Shown here: in pieces, positions 60,248-64,000 of the stretch
How positions within the stretch are numbered: position 1 is the first letter of the stretch
How the letters are laid out: the number at the start of each line of letters is the position of its first letter
DNA from: Aquabacterium soli
GTDB lineage: Bacteria > Pseudomonadota > Gammaproteobacteria > Burkholderiales > Burkholderiaceae_C
Length of the DNA stretch: 64,000 nt
Direction: 5' to 3'
NCBI RefSeq assembly: GCF_003933735.1
Contig: NZ_RSED01000007.1
Span: 62,001 to 126,000, forward strand
Made by a program: the position numbers and the translations under genes
The notes under the pieces: generated by a model
Told to the model about the DNA's origin: nothing
Seen by the model: only the letters and a program-made list of their open reading frames with translations
Databases searched by the model: none

Positions 60248-62995
60248 TCAGGCCAGCTTGCCGTGGCAGTTCTTGAACTTCTGGCCACTGCCGCAAGGGC
60301 AGGGGTCGTTGCGGCCCACGCGGGGCAGGTCTGCCGCGGCGGCGGGCTGGCCTTCCTTCTCGGTGGCCACGCTGCCATCCTCGTTCGGGTGGGTGTAGGT
60401 GATGTTGGAGAAGGCTTCGCCTTGTTCTTCGATGGCCTGGGCGGCCTGCGCAGCTTCTTCCTGGCTCTGGATGCGAACCGTCAGCAGCAGGCGCGTCACG
60501 TCCATCTTCACCGTGGTCAGCAACTGGCCAAACAGCTCGAAGGCTTCGCGCTTGTACTCCTGCTTGGGGTTCTTCTGGGCGTAGCCGCGCAGGTGGATGC
60601 CCTGGCGCAGGTAGTCCAGCGCAGCCAGGTGCTCGCGCCAGTGGGTGTCGATGGATTGCAGCAGCACCATGCGTTCGAAAGACGCGAACTGCTCGGCCCC
60701 GACGCGGGCGGTCTTGGCAGCGTAGGTGTCTTCGCCGGCCTTGAGCACGCGCTCCAGCACGTCGTTGTCGTCCACGGCGCTGGCCGATCCGACCCATTTG
60801 ACCAGGTCGACCTCGATCTGCCATTCTTCCTGGAGGTTCTTCTCCAGTCCTGGCAGGTCCCATTGCTCTTCAACGCTCTCGGCGGGCACGTGGGCACGCA
60901 CCACATCGGTCAGGGCGCCACCGCGCAGGGCGGCGATGGATTCGGCCACGTCCTGCGTTTCGAGCAGTTCGTTGCGCTGCTGGTAGATCACCTTGCGCTG
61001 GTCGTTGGACACGTCGTCGTATTCGAGCAGCTGCTTGCGCATGTCGAAGTTGTGGCCTTCGACCTTGCGCTGCGCGCTTTCGATGCTGCGGCTGACGATG
61101 CCGGCCTCGATGGCTTCGCCTTCGGGCATCTTCAGGCGGTCCATGATGGCGCGCACGCGGTCGCCCGCGAAGATGCGCATCAGCGGATCGTCGAGCGACA
61201 GGTAGAAGCGCGAAGAGCCCGGATCGCCCTGGCGGCCGGCACGGCCACGCAGCTGGTTGTCGATGCGGCGCGATTCATGGCGCTCGGTCGCGATGATGCG
61301 CAGGCCGCCCAGCTCCTTGACCTTGGCGTTGAGTTCGATCTGCTCGGCCTTCAGCTGGTCGATCTTGAGCTGCTTGGCAGCATGGTCGAGCGATTCGTCC
61401 TGCTCGATGGCCTGCACCAGCTTCTCGATGTTGCCGCCCAGCACGATGTCGGTGCCGCGGCCGGCCATGTTGGTGGCGATGGTGATCATGCCGGGGCGCC
61501 CGGCCTGGGCCACGATCTCGGCCTCGCGGGCATGCTGCTTGGCGTTGAGCACCTGGTGGGGCAGCTTGTCGCGCTCGAGCAGCTTGGCCACCAGTTCGGA
61601 GTTCTCGATGCTGGTGGTACCCACCAGCACGGGCTGTCCGCGGCCGTGGCATTCCTTGATGTCGGCGACGATGGCCTCGTATTTTTCCTTGGCCGTCTTG
61701 TAGACCAGGTCGAGCTGGTCCTTGCGCAGCATGATCCGGTTGGGCGGAATCACCAGCGTTTCCAGGCCGTAGATCTCCTGGAATTCATAGGCTTCGGTGT
61801 CGGCCGTGCCGGTCATGCCCGACAGCTTGCCGTACATGCGGAAGTAGTTCTGGAAGGTGATGGAGGCCAGGGTCTGGTTCTCGGCCTGGATCTCGACGCC
61901 TTCTTTCGCTTCCACGGCCTGATGCAGGCCGTCGGACCAGCGGCGACCCGACATCAGGCGGCCGGTGAACTCGTCGACGATGACGACCTCGCCCTGCTGC
62001 ACCACGTAATGCTGGTCCTTGTGGAACAGGTGGTGGGCGCGCAATGCGGCGTACAGGTGGTGGATCAGCGTGATGTTGGCCGCGTCGTACAGGCTGGCGC
62101 CCTCGGGCAGCAGGCCGGCCTCGGTCATCAGGCGTTCGGCGTTCTCGTGGCCGTCGTCGGTCAGGGTGATCTGGCGGCTCTTTTCATCGGCGGTGAAATC
62201 GCCGGGCTCGATCACGCCTTCGCCGGTGCGCGGGTCGGCCTCGCCGATCTGCTTCTTCAGGCTGGGCGCGATGGCGTTGATGGCCAGGTACAGCTCGGTG
62301 TGGTCTTCGGCCTGGCCGGAGATGATCAGCGGGGTGCGGGCCTCGTCGATCAGGATCGAGTCCACTTCGTCGACGATGGCGTAGTTCAGGCCACGCTGCA
62401 CGCGGTCGCGCACCTCGTAGACCATGTTGTCGCGCAGGTAGTCGAAGCCGTATTCGTTGTTGGTGCCGTAGGTGATGTCGGCGGCGTAGGCCGCCTGCTT
62501 CTGCTCTCTAGGCATCTGCGGCAGGTTGATGCCGACAGTGAGGCCCAGGAAGGTGTAGAGCTTGCCCATCCACTCCGCGTCGCGGCGTGCCAGGTAGTCG
62601 TTGACGGTGACCAGGTGCACGCCCTTGCCGGTCAGGGCATTGAGGTAGACGGGCAGGGTGGCGGTCAGGGTCTTGCCTTCGCCGGTGCGCATTTCGGCGA
62701 CCTTGCCGTTGTGCAGCGACATGCCGCCCAGCAGCTGCACATCGAAGTGGCGCATCTTGAAGACGCGCTTGGAGCCTTCGCGCACGACAGCGAAGGCTTC
62801 GGGCAGCAGGTCGTCGAGCGTTTCGCCCTTGGCGATGCGCTGGCGGAACTCATCGGTCTTGGCGCGCAACTGCTCGTCTGTCAGGGGCTCGAAATTGGGC
62901 TCCAGCGCGTTGATCTTGGCTACCGTGCGCCGGTACTCCTTGAGCTGGCGTTCATTGCGGCTACCGAAAATCGTCGTGAGAATCTTGGGCAACAT
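60248..62995 (-). CDS. secA: Preprotein translocase ATPase SecA
   Basis: A 915-residue SecA. The N-terminus [16 protein letters not shown] is typical. Walker A is MRTGEGKTL, the DEAD-box is [12 protein letters not shown], and the later [12 protein letters not shown] is the arginine-finger motif. The C-terminal zinc domain is [14 protein letters not shown]. It drives secretory proteins through SecYEG using ATP. The ATG at 62995 was chosen over an upstream in-frame extension without homology. The terminator hairpin at 60197-60222 follows. It is on the same strand as argJ but separated from it by the LytTR/TRAP/MFS block. Confidence 0.97.
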   Translation of the reverse strand: MLPKILTTIFGSRNERQLKEYRRTVAKINALEPNFEPLTDEQLRAKTDEFRQRIAKGETLDDLLPEAFAVVREGSKRVFKMRHFDVQLLGGMSLHNGKVAEMRTGEGKTLTATLPVYLNALTGKGVHLVTVNDYLARRDAEWMGKLYTFLGLTVGINLPQMPREQKQAAYAADITYGTNNEYGFDYLRDNMVYEVRDRVQRGLNYAIVDEVDSILIDEARTPLIISGQAEDHTELYLAINAIAPSLKKQIGEADPRTGEGVIEPGDFTADEKSRQITLTDDGHENAERLMTEAGLLPEGASLYDAANITLIHHLYAALRAHHLFHKDQHYVVQQGEVVIVDEFTGRLMSGRRWSDGLHQAVEAKEGVEIQAENQTLASITFQNYFRMYGKLSGMTGTADTEAYEFQEIYGLETLVIPPNRIMLRKDQLDLVYKTAKEKYEAIVADIKECHGRGQPVLVGTTSIENSELVAKLLERDKLPHQVLNAKQHAREAEIVAQAGRPGMITIATNMAGRGTDIVLGGNIEKLVQAIEQDESLDHAAKQLKIDQLKAEQIELNAKVKELGGLRIIATERHESRRIDNQLRGRAGRQGDPGSSRFYLSLDDPLMRIFAGDRVRAIMDRLKMPEGEAIEAGIVSRSIESAQRKVEGHNFDMRKQLLEYDDVSNDQRKVIYQQRNELLETQDVAESIAALRGGALTDVVRAHVPAESVEEQWDLPGLEKNLQEEWQIEVDLVKWVGSASAVDDNDVLERVLKAGEDTYAAKTARVGAEQFASFERMVLLQSIDTHWREHLAALDYLRQGIHLRGYAQKNPKQEYKREAFELFGQLLTTVKMDVTRLLLTVRIQSQEEAAQAAQAIEEQGEAFSNITYTHPNEDGSVATEKEGQPAAAADLPRVGRNDPCPCGSGQKFKNCHGKLA

Positions 62996-63160
62996 GGAGC
63001 GGTCTATCCAATCGGTCAACAGTCGGTCGGCGGCCAAATCAAGCGCACCGGGGTGGTTCCGGGGGCACTTTCCCCAGTCAACCAAAGCCAAAAAGTGTAG
63101 CACCTGGGGGTAGCGGCTTCGGTTCACCAGGGGTTCCCCCTAGAATGTGCGCTCCAGCCC

Positions 63161-63577
63161 ATGACCCGCCCAGCCCTCCTGCGATCCCGCCGGTGCACCC
63201 CAGGTTCCACCGCCCGACGCTCACCGCCCGCTTTCTGGGCCGTGGCGCTGCTGGTGTGCTCGCTGCTCTGGGCCCAGGCGGTGGGCGTGCTGCACCGCAT
63301 CGAGCATGCGGGCGGCCCGATGAGCCCGCCTGCCTCCGTGCTGTTCGGAGCGGTGGCGTCTGCATCACCGCATGCGTCGAGCGATGAGGCCTCGTCGTCA
63401 TCGCTGCACTCCTGCGTGCTGTTCGATGGCCTGTGCATGGCGGACACCCTGCCCACGGCCTTGCTGCCTGCGGCGGTGGCCCGCCAGATGGAAGCCCTGC
63501 CTCCAGCGACGGTCTTCGCATCCTGGCATGCGTTGTTCGTCAGCCATTTCCTGTCGCGCGGCCCGCCGGCTGCCTGA
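63161..63577 (+). CDS. Hypothetical membrane-anchored protein upstream of receptor gene
   Basis: A 138-residue protein with a basic N-terminus, one hydrophobic helix (about 25-43) and a Ser/His-rich exported part with the pattern HSCVLFDGLCMAD that contains paired Cys residues, possibly a metal site. It precedes the ZnuD-like receptor gene by 113 bases, and small His/Cys proteins in front of such receptors are known in related genomes, so a role in metal (zinc or copper) handling is plausible. No family is certain. It is divergent from secA. Confidence 0.5.
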   Translation: MTRPALLRSRRCTPGSTARRSPPAFWAVALLVCSLLWAQAVGVLHRIEHAGGPMSPPASVLFGAVASASPHASSDEASSSSLHSCVLFDGLCMADTLPTALLPAAVARQMEALPPATVFASWHALFVSHFLSRGPPAA

Positions 63578-63690
63578 GTCTTGCGCCCCTTGGCGTCGCT
63601 TGTCCTGTGGACATGGCGCCCGTTGATGCGACCGGTGCGGCCTGACCTGGCTGTCGCCGGTCCGCACGCCCTTGGTTTCAGGAATTTCTC

Positions 63691-64000
63691 ATGCAGCTCC
63701 AACACACCCTGTTGGCCGGCGCGGCGCTGTCCGCCCTGGCTTCCTTCTCGTTCGCCCAAACCGCCGCGGCTCCCACCACCACGCAGGCCCTGCCGACCGT
63801 GACGGTCACCGCAGCCCCCTTCAACGCCTCTGAAGGCGATCAGATCCTGGCGCCCGCCAAGGTGCTGACCGGCGACGAGCTCAGCAACAAGCTGGGCAAT
63901 TCGCTGGGCGACACCCTGTCGCAAGAGCTGGGCGTGTCGGCCTCGGCCTTCGGCGCCGGCGCATCCAGGCCCATCATCCGCGGCCTGGAGGGCTCCCGCG
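63691..64000 (+). CDS. TonB-dependent receptor, N-terminal part (ZnuD-like)
   Basis: The first 103 codons are in the window; the gene runs off the right edge. It has a signal peptide (about 1-23, ending in SFAQT), a TonB-box-like TVTVTAAP stretch, and the plug start LGNSLGDTLSQELGVS followed by the GAGASRPIIRGLEG motif. This plug pattern is characteristic of ZnuD-type zinc receptors rather than siderophore receptors. It is preceded by the small His/Cys protein gene. The ligand call is likely but rests only on the plug. Confidence 0.75.
   Translation, partial: MQLQHTLLAGAALSALASFSFAQTAAAPTTTQALPTVTVTAAPFNASEGDQILAPAKVLTGDELSNKLGNSLGDTLSQELGVSASAFGAGASRPIIRGLEGSR

Noticed and set aside
60263-63100. 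Long plus-strand frame opposite secA
   Set aside because: It is the antisense shadow of SecA, rich in Val/Gly/His repeats with no family pattern.
1-64000. tRNA, rRNA, CRISPR arrays, insertion sequences, replication origin
   Set aside because: None was seen on reading: no cloverleaf with conserved arms other than the tmRNA end, no regularly spaced repeats, no transposase-like gene.

Overview
The window looks like the chromosome of a high-GC betaproteobacterium of the order Burkholderiales, probably in the Aquabacterium/Leptothrix/Rubrivivax neighbourhood. The basis is the codon use, a standalone tmRNA gene with an ANDESFALAA tag, PEP-CTERM proteins, secA and argJ on the same strand, a phasin-like protein, and families common in that group. 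No replication origin, tRNA, rRNA, CRISPR array or intact insertion sequence was seen. The ends cut two genes: a VOC-family protein at the left and a TonB-dependent receptor at the right.

Region 1 (1-11.8 kb) is mixed. It holds an AdeT-like solute-binding protein, a class A beta-lactamase lipoprotein and a PEP-CTERM protein with a clear terminator. Next come a two-gene lipid desaturase plus flavin/ferredoxin reductase operon behind a palindromic site, a very large membrane protein with two homologous halves, a hotdog thioesterase and two small lipoproteins. Region 2 (11.8-20.2 kb) has a bacteriophytochrome kinase beside a Cu/Zn superoxide dismutase lipoprotein, small membrane proteins (DUF2127, YkvA type), an MHS-type transporter, a chemoreceptor and an SDR oxidoreductase.

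Region 3 (20.4-29.4 kb) is a complete chemosensory operon. The order is membrane-anchored MCP-like protein, cheY, STAS-domain gene, cheA, mcp, cheW, cheR, cheD, cheB, with several ATGA/GTGA overlaps. It encodes signal input, kinase, adaptor, methylation, deamidation and demethylation, but no cheZ and no flagellar genes. Region 4 (29.5-41.4 kb) has an Lhr helicase, a PaoABC-like molybdenum hydroxylase operon, a hybrid histidine kinase, a phasin-like protein and a strongly acidic small protein. Region 5 (41.5-46.3 kb) has a GGDEF-EAL enzyme, a choice-of-anchor-I PEP-CTERM protein and a YdjM-like membrane protein.

Region 6 (46.3-50.7 kb) is an iron-uptake unit: sigma factor, FecR regulator and TonB receptor with an STN domain. 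A perfect 19-bp Fur-type palindrome lies between it and a divergent small exported protein. Region 7 (50.8-52.5 kb) is an islet of small unknown genes next to the 3' end of ssrA. It contains a perfect LexA/SOS box and a frameshifted gene, and is the best candidate for recently acquired or decaying DNA. Region 8 (52.6-64 kb) holds argJ, a LytS/LytTR two-component pair, a large TRAP-type permease, a divergent MFS/HxlR pair with a palindromic operator, secA, and the start of a ZnuD-like receptor.

All function calls come from reading motifs and family patterns by eye; no database search was run.
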